Part shown: one piece after another, positions 39,256 through 50,437 of the stretch
Position numbering within the stretch: the stretch's first letter is position 1
How the letters are laid out: the number at the start of each line of letters is the position of its first letter
NCBI RefSeq assembly: GCF_910591885.1
Contig: NC_063278.1
Span: 20,413,989 to 20,477,988 of the forward strand
DNA length: 64,000 bases
From: Bombus terrestris
Lineage: Eukaryota > Arthropoda > Insecta > Hymenoptera > Apidae
Direction: 5' to 3'
Notes under the pieces: generated by a model
Databases searched by the model: none
What the model was told of the DNA's origin: nothing
The model's input: the letters and a program-made list of their open reading frames with translations, nothing else
Translations under genes and position numbers: made by a program

Positions 39256-42200
39256 TACCTAGTAATATGTATTTAGTATTTTAATGTAATATCAGTGATT
39301 TTTAACACACACCCCCACACACACATTATGAATTCTTAATATTAATTACAGTTATTAATGTATTGTAAAGTGATACATAAATTACTTACTACATATTTAT
39401 GTACTTCGTGATACGCATAATAGATTTCAGCCTTTTCATAATATTGGAGAAACATTGTTTGTAATTCATCCACAGTTTTATTAAGATTTAAGCTGATTTG
39501 AGAAAGAAGCCAATAAAAGTAAGATGCATCACGAAATCTTTTTTCAGTAACTGCATTTCTAGCCAACATTATTAAAACCATCACAGATTCGTCTGATTGT
39601 CCAGCTATTTGAAATGCTGCAGAATTTAATGAATGTTTTAATATAACATCAATTTTATTACTATTTCGCACATATTTAATACGAACAAATTGTGAATTAT
39701 TTTCTTTTTAAATTTCAAGTTTTCTTTGTATATTCCAATTACATTTTATTCAAATAAAGAAATTTGAGTAAAATTACCCTTTTGTGCTTCAGAAAAATGG
39801 CCAGTTTCTGCCAACCATCTAGCATATGGTCCATATATTCTAGCTTTCAGTTTGGGATTTCTCTCAGCTAATTCAAATGCTTCTGGCCAAGCTTGAGCCT
39901 CTACTAAAACATCCGCTACATCAGGATCATCTCCTAAGCGATTAAAAATTTCTGCTGCACCATGAGTTGCACCCAGCTTTTTTAATTTTTTAGCAATTAC
40001 AGTTAAATTATCTCTATCTGCTTTATCAAGTTGTCTGCCAACTTTAATTAACATGTCAATCCAGCCATATTCTGCGATTATATTTATGGAGCGATCAACA
40101 TCTCCAGCTGAAAGAAACATTTCTGCCGCAACACGAGGTTCTCCGAGACTTTTAGCCCATTCTGCTCGTTTACGAAGTAAAATTGTACGATCCTGGAACA
40201 AAATTTTTATTCCTATTATTTCTGATTTTAATATAAATGTCATTGTAACATATATAGCATCCTGTAACGTATTATCACAAAGCATTACATAATGTAATGT
40301 AATGTCATATCTTTAATAAAATTTGTACCTGTGTGCATACCTTTTTTATCATTTATGTATAGTTTGTAACTATATTTTGCATTATATTAAAATAAAAATA
40401 TGAATTTATTGAAAAATCCAAACATAAAATATTTATCTTTGTAAACAATATACGTATATATCATTTTTAATCCTTAATGATTAAGATACATGCTAAAGCA
40501 TGTGTATAAATTTTTTATAAAATTAGACAATGGTCACGAAATTACATGGTAATAATGACATAGAATACCCTGTATAAAACTAATATGAAAATTTAAATAA
40601 AACATATTACTAAATGATTTCTTCACTAACCTGATTATTTCCACTAACAATAAATTCTTGTGCAATATCAAACATACGTAGATCGGAGTACATAGTTAAT
40701 GCATATTGTTGTAAACCAGCTTTTTGGAAAAGTTTTGCAGCATCTTTCAGTTTTCCCATAGCAGCTGCAGCAGTAGCCATGCATGCTTCTCTTCCCCATT
40801 CTCCAGATTTAAGTTTTTCTTCCACTTCAGATAAAACTTCTATATATTTTAAATTTTTTATTCTAGCAAAGGAAGAGTATGCAATATTTAATTCCAAATT
40901 TTCTAAAGCAGCTGTTCCTAAAGCAAACCAGTCAGAATCTGCTACTCCAAGACATGCCATGTTGTAAGCATTAGAAAAAAGACCAATATCAATATATTGA
41001 TACATAAACAATGATAAGGGTACCTATATACAGACAATAATATTTTAGTTATCATCATTTATGTTATCATAAATTACGTTATATTATATGCATGCAACTA
41101 TTATTTTCAAAACTTAGCATTTTATAACTTAAATTTCATTACTTAATAACATATTTGTTGTATATATACCAAAGCACAAATTTACCTCTAACGTGACAAT
41201 AGAAGAACCGTTTAAACAATACACTTTTGATTCATTGTGACCCATGACAAGTCCCGAAAATTTTTGTCTATATTCCGCAAAATCGCCTACTTTAATTGCT
41301 AAATATTCTCCACTAGAAAAACACATTATATCTTCAAAACTATTATTAAATGTCACACTATTTACATTTTGAAATTCTTGCAGTTTTTCTTCTGTATATA
41401 AATCAAATACAGAAAGGACTCCATGATCACTAACAACAGCAATTTTTTCCTTTAATGAACTGATATCGAGGCATCTTACAGAACCCTCAGTTTTTATTAT
41501 ATATGCTGGGAAAGGATTATCTAAATATATTTTCACTATATAGCCAGTATTTAAACCTAAAAAACATGAAAATAAGAATTCATTATATACTTTATTTTTA
41601 TTTTGTTAACCAAAAGTAATAAACAAATCATTAGAGCTAAATGTTAATATAAAAAAAATAACTAAATTGTCACTAATACATGACTAAGTTTATGCAAATC
41701 AGTTGATTTTCAATAAATTAATAATTTCAATAAAACTATATAATTAATATTATTATAATTATATTAAATATAATTAATTTATCTTTTGTTAAATTTTCAT
41801 TTTTTCTTATCTCTTGCAAAGATATCTTATTTGGATTTGTACAAATTTTGTAATACAAACCTATAATAAGGCACTCTTGTCCAATTGGTCCACCAACAAC
41901 TTTTATATAAGTTATAAGTCCATCAAGTATCCATTCTCTTTCTATTGTACCATTGAAAGATAGACTTTGTAATTGTCTTTCTGTACATAAAATTAAGTTG
42001 TTCGTAGTGACAACAAATAAATTACAATTTAATGTTTGATTTAATTTTTCATATATTCGATAATGCATTCCATCATTGGAATTTGATGGTTCATAAATTA
42101 TTACACGTTCCGATAATTGAACTGCTAATCTGTTTCTATACACAGCAATACGATATATCTAAAAATAAAATAAGAATGAAGAAGAAGATAATGTATCTTA

Positions 42201-45200
42201 TTTATCAGTACTTTTAGTACACTATTTCAATTTAAAAATTAAAGAACGAATTTGTATCTAAAATTATATTTATTATCAAGATATTTCGTATACTTACCAA
42301 ATCTTTGCACTTAATGCGAACTTTTTGATTAGTAATTAAATTTTGTATTATTACATCAGTCATATTTTCTCTATATGCATATCTATCTCCATATAATCCA
42401 TGTATAACATCCCAAGATAACTGTAAATATGTTATTGTACCATCTTGACAACCTAATGCCTAAACAAAAAGACAAATAATTCCTTTTTAAGTACTTCTAC
42501 AGCTTATTAATTATAAGTATTGAAGTAAATATTATGATAAATTGTACAATTATGAGTTTACAGAAATAAGAATTATAAAATTAAAGACTGAATAAAAAAT
42601 GAAAAATTTTTATTCATACAACATGTGTAGAACTTGGATGTACAGCACAACTCCAAACCCAAGAGGAAAATGTACCACCAATGTTAATCAATTGTATCCC
42701 ATCATATGTCATTAATAAACACTGTCTATTACTTCCAGAAATTAAAATATATTGATCTCCTGCAAAGTTACACATTTTAAGTGGCATAAAATTGAGTTGT
42801 CTATCTTTCCCCAATGATTTTCCTGAAATTGAATAAAACGATAGGGTTCCATTCCATTCTGCAATACAGAGAACTTCTGCTAAATCTTCCCTATGGATAA
42901 TAAAAGAACTAATTACTGAAATTTGTTATTTGCTAATCCTTTACAGAAAATCTATGAAATATTTAATACATGACGTTAACACTTTAACTGCCACATTAGT
43001 CATATATGACTAGCTACGGTTTCTTCTGTGACACCACGGTGATCATTGGTGACTAGAGTGCTTTAACTTCTTACAATTGTAAAAATTGAGTGAAAATTGA
43101 CAGTTAGGATATTTTGAATATAACCGATAAATAGAAGATACTTTGAAGTAAAAAGTTCCCTATTGTACAATTAAACATTTTTATTAAAACATCAATAAAA
43201 AAAAAAAATGAGAACAAATCTTGCATCTAACGGTGCACTATGTTAAAACACTTTAAACATAAATGTGGCTTATCAATAAAATTTGGATAATAGGTGGTCA
43301 CCTTTTTGGTCCCATTCTTAGCAATTTTTTATCTTAACTGTTTAACATTTTTTTTTTATAGCACTCTCTGCAAAATTTTCGTGCCAGGTATTCTTGCCCT
43401 TCTTTCTTCTGCATTTCGTGTCACAATGTTTGTTGAATAAGTATATTTGACGGCTCTGGTGAATGGCACTGTGTAAGGTGCATTGCGAGTGCCATTCTAA
43501 AATCTGATATCTTGATTTTCGTTTTTGTTGCTTGTTTATAGAGTATCATCGTGTTTGAAATTAATGTATTTAATAATAACTCTAAAGCTAATTTTATATA
43601 CCACTTGAGGGTTCTTCTATGTGATGTAGAATATGCTATGATTTGATCTGATAAATCTACAGCACATTTTCCTCTGTTGTAATTTACTTCTACCATTGGT
43701 TTATTACAAACATAATTTTTTTTAATCTTTACCATTTCAGCCGAATGTTCCAATTCATCGAAATCATAAAAATAATCATAATACTGTTTATTAATATCTT
43801 CTACACGTTTCAACAATATATTCTGGATGTTTTGCTTACAACGAAATAGCGAATGCGAATGGTTTGTTGAAATAAATGAAGCCTTGTTATAATATGTCAC
43901 TATCAACTGTTACCAAGGTGTCACAGTGGTCACCCATGACCACCAATAAGATAAACGGTCTATTGGGGAAGAATGTTGTCTTACATCATCAATTTATTAT
44001 TATTTTGCCATTATATGCTTTGAATAATAAAAATATTCCCGTTGCGTCCTGAGCGAAACATGTGATTTCGCCATGGCAGTCAAAGTGTTAATATATGTAC
44101 AAGTAATTATTACGTTAAAGTAATTATTCTTTTTACCATTGGCGATTCCACAACAAGTTCCAAATAGGTATTCCATTTTGTCTATCAATTCGTGTTTGCT
44201 CTTCTCCATTCTAAAATATTAAAATAAATTCAATACAATTTACATGAAATTAAACTTTTCAAATGTTTTCAATCGTGAGCGTTCTAAACAAATATATACA
44301 ATAAATAATAAATAAATAATTAAACAATATTTAAATAATAGAATAATATTTAGTACACTTTTATATTAACAATATGATATATATAAAACTATTTACATTG
44401 TATAATGGACATAGATTTTAAACAAAGAAAACAAACTTTATTTCTAATAGAGACATAGCCAGATGCCAAGCCAATTGCTAAATATTGACCATCATTTGTC
44501 CAAGCACAACAATTTACTCTTCCTCTTGATTTATGCTTTACAACTGCTTTCTGTTCTGGAGACCAGAGTGCTATGTCTGATAAAGAACAACTTAAAAGTT
44601 GATGTGATACTGGATTGAACTGCATAGCTTGAACAGCTTCATTATGTCTGAAATATAGTATTGTAAACATACACGACATTAATAAATGTACTATAAATAA
44701 CTATCATTATAAAATTTTAAGACTATTTTACTTTTCATAATATTTTCTATAAAGATATGTATTTATACTTAACATTTCTAACAAACTCATATCTTTTCAC
44801 TTATAGATTTTATTAATTAGTAATTTATTCAAACACATTAAATCTCTACCTCATAAACGGTAGTATTGCATTAAAGTGAAAGATTTGGTTATAATACAGT
44901 ATCAAAAATATTATTTCTATCTTAATTGTGCTATTTATAAAACAGAGATAACTTACGAATATTTAAGTATGCCTTCTAATCTTGATGTCCAGATAATAAC
45001 ACTTTTATCAGCACTACCTGATGCAAATTTTTTGCCATCTCTTGCATAACATACACAATAAACTATATCTTTATGCCCTATAAAGTATAAACAGAAATAT
45101 AACTTATATTTTATTAAATTAGTTCTTTTATTTGGATTCATAAGCTTTATTACATACCTTTTAATGGTTGAATTAAAGTGCCTTCATTAGTTTCATAAAC

Positions 45201-45749
45201 AAGAACTTGTTGTCCAGCAGCAATAACTAACTGAGTTCCATCTGGGTTAAAACATAGATCATATATACTGAAAATAAAATTGCAAAAATATTAGTAACTA
45301 TTGCTGTAAATAATATAAAATCATCCTTATGTCACATAAAATATTTATATCACAAAGTTAGAAATAAGTAAATTATAAAGGACATAAAATTAATCTTACG
45401 TAATTATTAACATTAGTAAAAAGATTTTAGTTTCTATGAAGAAAAAAATCATTAATTTAAAAATGTATATATTATACAACAATAAATAACATTCAAAACA
45501 TAATAAATTATAAAAATATAATTATTAATATAATTTTTAAAAATATGTAAAATCTCGGATTTATTTAAAATATTAATTAAAGCATTAACGTAAAAATGTA
45601 ATTACTCCTTATTTTTTACTATTTGAAACAAACTTAAATTATTCCATAGTTATAATCATATATATTGCCAAAGCTATTATATATTTCTATACTTACCATT
45701 GTTCAGATTTATCTTGGACTTTATCAACCCAAGTAGGAGAAGCTTGCAT
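37412..45749 (-). CDS. IFT122: Intraflagellar transport protein 122 homolog
   Basis: IFT-A complex subunit for retrograde transport and cargo entry in cilia (Drosophila Oseg1 orthologue); in insects mainly needed in ciliated sensory neurons. Sixteen exons give 1167 residues (human 1241): 45697-45749, 45158-45267, 44957-45077, 44437-44647, 44137-44210, 42620-42890, 42298-42459, 41861-42158, 41186-41556, 40631-41023, 39778-40192, 39390-39616, 38810-39191, 38085-38251, 37696-37857 and 37412-37498. The N-terminal half forms WD40 propellers (GHKDIVYCVCYARDGKKFASGSADKSVIIW is split here as GHKDIVYC and GSADKSVIIW). The C-terminal half is TPR-like helical repeats. It ends in zinc-binding pairs: CYKCS...CVQC, then CKSCLKLFHSDDYEV with CPFC. 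The intron after exon 5 holds a piggyBac element. A perfect X-box lies about 105 bp upstream of the ATG. Confidence 0.96.
39194..39255. repeat. (TAA)n microsatellite against an IFT122 3' splice site
   Basis: About 20 near-perfect TAA units fill a third of a 198-bp IFT122 intron (39192-39389). On the gene's strand it reads (ATT)n running directly into the acceptor TTTTAG at 39192-39197, so the repeat itself supplies the pyrimidine tract. Confidence 0.9.
42976..44091 (-). mobile_element. piggyBac-family element, internally deleted
   Basis: A 1116-bp insertion in the IFT122 intron between exons 44137-44210 and 42620-42890. It is bounded by TTAA, with inverted ends TTAACACTTTAACTGCCA and TTAACACTTTGACTGCCA (17 of 18). 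It contains the C-terminal part of a piggyBac transposase (43421-43906) and lacks most of the N-terminal and DDE core coding. It lies on the same strand as IFT122. Non-autonomous. Confidence 0.88.
43421..43906 (-). pseudogene. piggyBac transposase, C-terminal fragment
   Basis: A 161-codon open frame with the family's signature near the last catalytic Asp: CNKPMVEVNYNRGKCAVDLSDQ followed by the aromatic RRTLKWYIKLALELL helix (DDE_Tnp_1_7 family, recognised by motif). The first two catalytic Asp regions are absent, and the expected cysteine-rich C-terminal domain is not readable in frame; the frame stops at 43421 with only a degenerate Cys/Lys/Arg-rich stretch beyond. It cannot encode an active transposase. 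Confidence 0.8.
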
Positions 45750-45853
45750 TGTTTATTGTTCTATATACACACACATATACACAAAAAGTTCTGTTTTACA
45801 CTTAATTTTACGAAATCATCTCCATGATTTTTGTATAAAAGTTTATTTTCATG

Positions 45854-45867
45854 GTTTCCATGGAAAC
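45854..45867 (-). promoter_or_regulatory. X-box (RFX factor site) of IFT122
   Basis: GTTTCCATGGAAAC is a perfect palindrome and fits the RFX/DAF-19 X-box consensus GTTNCCATGGNAAC at every position. It lies 105-118 bp upstream of the IFT122 start codon, the usual distance for RFX-controlled ciliary genes. RFX control of IFT-A genes is established in nematodes, flies and vertebrates. Use in this species is inferred. Confidence 0.85.
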
Positions 45868-45871
45868 AGTT

Positions 45872-45882
45872 AAGATGGCGGC
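45872..45882. promoter_or_regulatory. YY1/Pho-type motif beside the X-box
   Basis: AAGATGGCGGC matches the strong YY1/Pleiohomeotic core-promoter motif and lies 4 bp from the X-box. On the minus strand it reads GCCGCCATCTT, upstream of the IFT122 start. Such elements often mark transcription starts of housekeeping genes, so the start site may be here. Confidence 0.6.
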
Positions 45883-46138
45883 ATTTATGTATACTAATAA
45901 AGCAAATTCACTTCTAAATTACACAAACAGTAATACTAAGAAATAATTAAAAATGGCATTATGTAATTTGTATGAATATTACTCTATGTTTCCAGTGTAT
46001 TATTACATTTTTTATACTAATTCATTTTTTGGTTAAACTTTATTTTAAGAGAAAAAATTATTGACTGTCTTTTTTACAATTTTGTAATTTTCAACGTATA
46101 GAACTCGAAAATACAAGTTTTAAGGCGAGAATGACGAA

Positions 46139-46540
46139 TCCAATGGTTTAAAAGTTAAAACTATATGAAACTGAGTATTTTTAGGATATGTAACGACCAT
46201 ATAAACAAGTTTCGACATTTGCTAGGGAAAATCGTCCAAAAATTGAGTTGCGCTCAGTCATGAAAGATCAACGTGGACGATCAACAAAGTTTGTTCTTGC
46301 GAGATAGACAAAGATGAGTAGAATGTCTCTGTCTTCGTCTGAACATGCCACGCATGCGCAGAACGAGAATTTTGTCTTTTCTGTTGATTTTTTATAACTA
46401 GTCACAACTCAATTTTTTAATTGTTTTCTTTAGACTTTGGTATATAAGTGTTGAGACCTACTTATATGTTCGTGAGGTATTACACATTACTTTGACTACT
46501 TTTACTATGACATATTGCTTCTATCTATAAACTGATTGGT
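46139..46540. repeat. Diverged inverted-repeat (foldback) element
   Basis: About 400 bp whose two halves are loosely inverted copies. The left arm starts CCAATGGTTTA and the right arm, reverse complemented, CCAATCAGTTTA. Both then contain ACGAMCATATAA and a shared AAAAATTGAGTTG followed by a looser AT-rich match. Divergence is high, so the exact ends are uncertain. The shape suggests an old MITE-like insertion upstream of IFT122. Confidence 0.4.
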
Positions 46541-47259
46541 CTATACAGATGAGCATTCAAATACTCTCGATTTCCGTTTATCTTATTCAAAACTATAATG
46601 TCTTCGGATCGCTTCTATCAATGATGCCATTAATTCAATTCTGTTTTGTGATGACAAAAACGTCACCAAAAAAATTCGCATAAGCGATCGGTAAATTCAT
46701 CGTTATAGAAATAACCTCCCTCTCAACCAGTGTTTTGCCGATCGCCAATTGGATTCTTCAATGCTATCATTACTAGCTGTAGTTAAATTCGTCAAAACTT
46801 AGTTTGTACTAACATAATCGACCGTAAAATAAATATTAAATACTAATCATTTTCGAATTTAAACCTAATACAAATAAAACTCAATTTCATTTATCTACAA
46901 ATTTCATGCTTTGATTGGCTGTTTTATGTATGTATCCCTCTGCAGCCTGGCATAACTTTCAAAACTGTTTGTGTGGATTTCATTATCAGTAATTACATTT
47001 TCCTTTATTATTAAAATGAATGTTGTTGCCTCACGATTTTGCACCAATATCATCCTATAATTTCTTACTATTCTTATCGCTTTGTAGAACATTTTTTTAA
47101 AAACGCAAAATTTTTCAACTTTGGCACTTACAGTGTTTTCTATAAACACTCTTCAAATATCGAACTGTTACATAAGGTATCAGAACAGTAATCGGAGACC
47201 CAGATTCCGAAATTCCCCATAATTTCGGTTTCTTTTCCTGTATGATTAAAAAGTGGTCC

Positions 47260-47272
47260 ACTATTATCTCCC
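47260..47272. repeat. Target-site duplication, left copy
   Basis: ACTATTATCTCCC, identical to 50425-50437. It marks the integration point of the retrotransposon. Confidence 0.9.
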
Positions 47273-47273
47273 A

Positions 47274-47573
47274 TCCTCAGAAACCCCCGCGAAGTGCATC
47301 CACTGTCAAGGAGAGCATCCTGCGAACTACAAAGGATGCTTAGCCTATAAAACACTACACAATAATAAGTATCCTAAACCCAGACCCAAGGAGACAAACA
47401 AACAAGAACCTAGATCCCAAAAATTCTCCACACCATCAATCTCCCATGCCCAGGCAGCACAAGGAAATATAAACAATTCGAAAACCCACAGTGGACACTC
47501 AGAAAATCCCACAAAACACAAACAACTTCACCAGACTCGAAAAACTAATCGAGAAGCAAACAGAGCAAATTAA
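47274..47573 (+). pseudogene. Retrotransposon ORF1 (gag-like) C-terminal fragment
   Basis: Begins inside the Cys/His cluster CIHCQGEHPANYKGC (C-x2-C-x3-H-x6-C), the zinc-knuckle type found in Jockey-type ORF1 proteins. A Lys/Gln/Asn/Pro-rich tail follows to the stop at 47571-47573. The upstream part was lost by 5' truncation. It would have bound the element's RNA. Confidence 0.75.
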
Positions 47574-47639
47574 CAACTTGCTGTCACTACCTACACTCTT
47601 CATGGATAAATTAATACACACAGAAGCAAAATAAAACCA

Positions 47640-50290
47640 ATGCGTATGGCTCTGTGGAACGCCAACGGTCTAGCTCAACACAAATTTGAACTAGAACTCT
47701 TCTTAAAACAACAGCAAATCGACGTAATACTCATATCTGAAACCCACTTCACCGACAAAAACTACCTCAAAATACACGGCTACAATTTCTACCATACCCA
47801 ACACCTCAGTGGAAAGGCACGCGGCGGCACCGGAATCATCATCAAATCCAGCATTAAGCATTACGAGCTAACGTCATTCAGGAAAGACTACCTTCAAGCC
47901 ACAAGCGTAGCAATAGAAGACTGCCATGGTACAATCACCACTTCAGCAGTACACTGCCCTCCCAGACACTCGATTGCTAAAGAGAACTTCGACAGTTTCT
48001 TTGACGCCCTAGGCAATAGATTCATAGCTGGAGGAGACTATAACGCCAAACATACCCAATGGGGCAGCAGACTTGTCACAGCAAGAGGCAAAACCTCTTG
48101 AAAAGCATAACCACCAACAATCTCAACTGCCTCACCACATATGAACTCACATACTGGCCCACTGACACTAACAAAATCCCCGATTTACTCGACTTCTTCG
48201 TAACCAAAAATATCTCGCCTAGATATGTCCAAATCAACTCCTCGGCTGAACTCTCTTCCAACCATTCCCCCGTAATAGCAACAGTCAGTTCAGCAATAAT
48301 CGAAAACCCACCTAATGGCCTTATTCACAACCAACTCACCAACTGGCAGCTCTTTAGAGAAGTCTTTAATCACTCAACCTCTGCCTCAATTTCACTAAAA
48401 ACAAAGGAAGATATCGAAACAGCCACAGAATACTTAAACACGAGCATAATAAACGCTATCCGCTCCTCAAACCTACTAAGACATCTATCAGCAAACACGA
48501 ATATCCCTATTACATATTAAACAAAATCACAGAAAAACGAAGACTAAGAAGAGTATGGCAAACCCATAGAACACCGGACGACAAACGCAAACTAAACAAC
48601 GCAACCAGGAAGTTAACCAAAATCATTAAAAAATACAAAAATGATTGTTTCCAAAAGTATCTCGTCAATTTGTCCTCCTCTGCCGATTACAACTACTCAC
48701 TATGGAAGGCTTCCAGGAAACTCACGCGTCCCCCGCAAATAATCCCTCCAATTCGCTGTCCGCAAGGCGGATGGGCACGAAGCCCTATAGAAAAAGCCAA
48801 CCTGTTCGCTAACTACCTATCCAACGTTTTTAAACCTCATTCCTCCAATACCGCTCCGGAAATAACAGAATACCTGCATTCTCCCTTCCAAATGTCTCTC
48901 CTCATTAAACCTTTCACTTCTCTAGAGGTTACTGAATTAATCCATCGTCTGAACCCCAGGAAAGCACCGGGACATGATCAAATAAGTAAGAAAGCAATTA
49001 AGGAACTACCCGTAAAAGGGATTGCACTCATTTCTTCAATCTTCAACGCAATTCTTCGCCTTGAATACTATCCCAAAACCTGGAAATCGTCACTGATTAC
49101 GCTCATCCCAAAACCCGGAAAACCAATACACGAAACTAGCTCCTATAGCCCAATTGGTCTTCTACCCACTTTGTCAAAACTATTCGAAAAGTTGCTAACG
49201 AATCGATTCCTTCCACTCCTAAAGGATCTGAAAACACTGCCAGATCATCAATTCGGTTTTCGGAAGCAGCGTTCCACAATAGAGCAAATCCATCGAATAA
49301 CACACAATATTAGCCAAACCCTCGAAAAGAAAAAATATTGCTCAGCGATATTCCTTGATATTCAACAGGCATTCGACAAAGTATGGCATGAAGGGCTTCT
49401 TTACAAACTTAAAAAAATCCTACCACGCACTTACTACTCCATCCTAAAGTCCTACCTAACCAAAAGATAATTCATGGTTAAATACTTAGACGCCATTACC
49501 ACAACATTTCCAATAGAAACGGGCATACCCTAAGGTAGTGTCCTCGGACCCCTGCTGTTCTCCATCTACACTGCCGATTTACCAATATCAACAGAAATAA
49601 CTATAGCAACATTTGCTGACGACACAGCGCTATTAGCGTCCCACGCCAACCCGATAATAGTTCGATATATCATCCACTCTCCAGCGAGGTCTCGACTCAA
49701 TGGAAAAGTGGTTCCATAAATGGGGCTTCAAAATTAATGCAAAAAAATCCACACATGTAACCTTCACGCTGTGAAAACAAACCTGCCCACAGGTCTCCAT
49801 TAACAATATAACAGTTCCTAACAAGGACACAGTCAGATACCTGGGCATGACTCTGGGCAGGAAATTAACATGGAAACAACATATCGTAGATAAATCTGAA
49901 CAACTCAGGGACAAACTCAAAAAATTTTATTGGCTCATTGGCCGTCGCTCCAACCTAAACACGCAGAACAAAATTACACTCTATAAGACCGTAATAAAAC
50001 CTGTCTCGACCTGCGGAATCCAACTATGGGGAACAGCAAGTAATTCCAACATTGAAATACTCCAACGCTTCCAATCGAAAACGCTAAGATCCCTATTAAA
50101 TGCACGCCGGTATGTTACCAACGAAACAATCCACCGTGACCTCAAGATACCTACAGTCAAAGATGAAATACACAAGTCCAGAAGCAGATATAACACAAGA
50201 GTCAACAACCACCACAACCCACTAGTCACCCAACTACTGGACACGACGGACCAGATCCGCAGACTAAAAAGAAAATACCCTCTAGATTAA
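47640..50290 (+). pseudogene. Retrotransposon ORF2 (endonuclease-reverse transcriptase), degenerate
   Basis: The endonuclease region starts at 47640 (ALWNANGL, SETHF, GGDYNAKHTQWGS). The frame shifts near 48095 and again near 48510. The reverse transcriptase region (48670-49470) has the LNPRKAPGHDQI, LIPKPGKP, FGFRKQRST and FLDIQQAFDKVWHEGL motifs. An in-frame TAA at about 49468 follows LTKR, and another replaces Gln in the GIPQGSVLGP motif at about 49531. The catalytic FADDT box survives at 49614-49628. After another shift the C-terminal segment (49847-50290) ends in RRLKRKYPLD. At least three frameshifts and two nonsense codons, so no functional product. Confidence 0.88.
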
Positions 50291-50424
50291 ATCCTTAGTT
50301 TCTACTAAAACCAACAATATGAAACTATTATAATCCATATCATTGTATCTCGCCAAATTAAGTTACTGAAAATTCTCAACGAGAATTGATTGTAAATATT
50401 CTAATAAATAAATAAAAAAAAAAA

Positions 50425-50437
50425 ACTATTATCTCCC
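50425..50437. repeat. Target-site duplication, right copy
   Basis: ACTATTATCTCCC directly after the poly-A tail, identical to 47260-47272. Confidence 0.9.

Larger units (their letters stand above)
45750..47259. other. IFT122 upstream region with repeats
   Basis: Contains the IFT122 5' region, regulatory motifs at 45854-45882, a diverged inverted-repeat element at about 46139-46540, and an NRF1-like CGCATGCGCA at about 46354. From about 46900 to 47259 there is protease-like and unassigned open sequence on the minus strand. Confidence 0.5.
47273..50424 (+). mobile_element. Jockey-clade non-LTR retrotransposon, 5'-truncated and dead
   Basis: A 3.15 kb insertion flanked by a perfect 13-bp target duplication and ending in an A-rich tail (AATAAATAAATA then poly-A). 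It is much richer in G+C than its surroundings, and codon use differs from the host genes. The 5' end is cut inside ORF1, which keeps only its zinc-knuckle region; ORF2 carries endonuclease and reverse transcriptase. Frameshifts and stops make it inactive. Target-primed reverse transcription explains the truncation, tail and duplication. Confidence 0.92.

Noticed and set aside
40053..40292. Plus-strand frame within IFT122
   Set aside because: Antisense to the TPR-coding exon of IFT122; no independent support.
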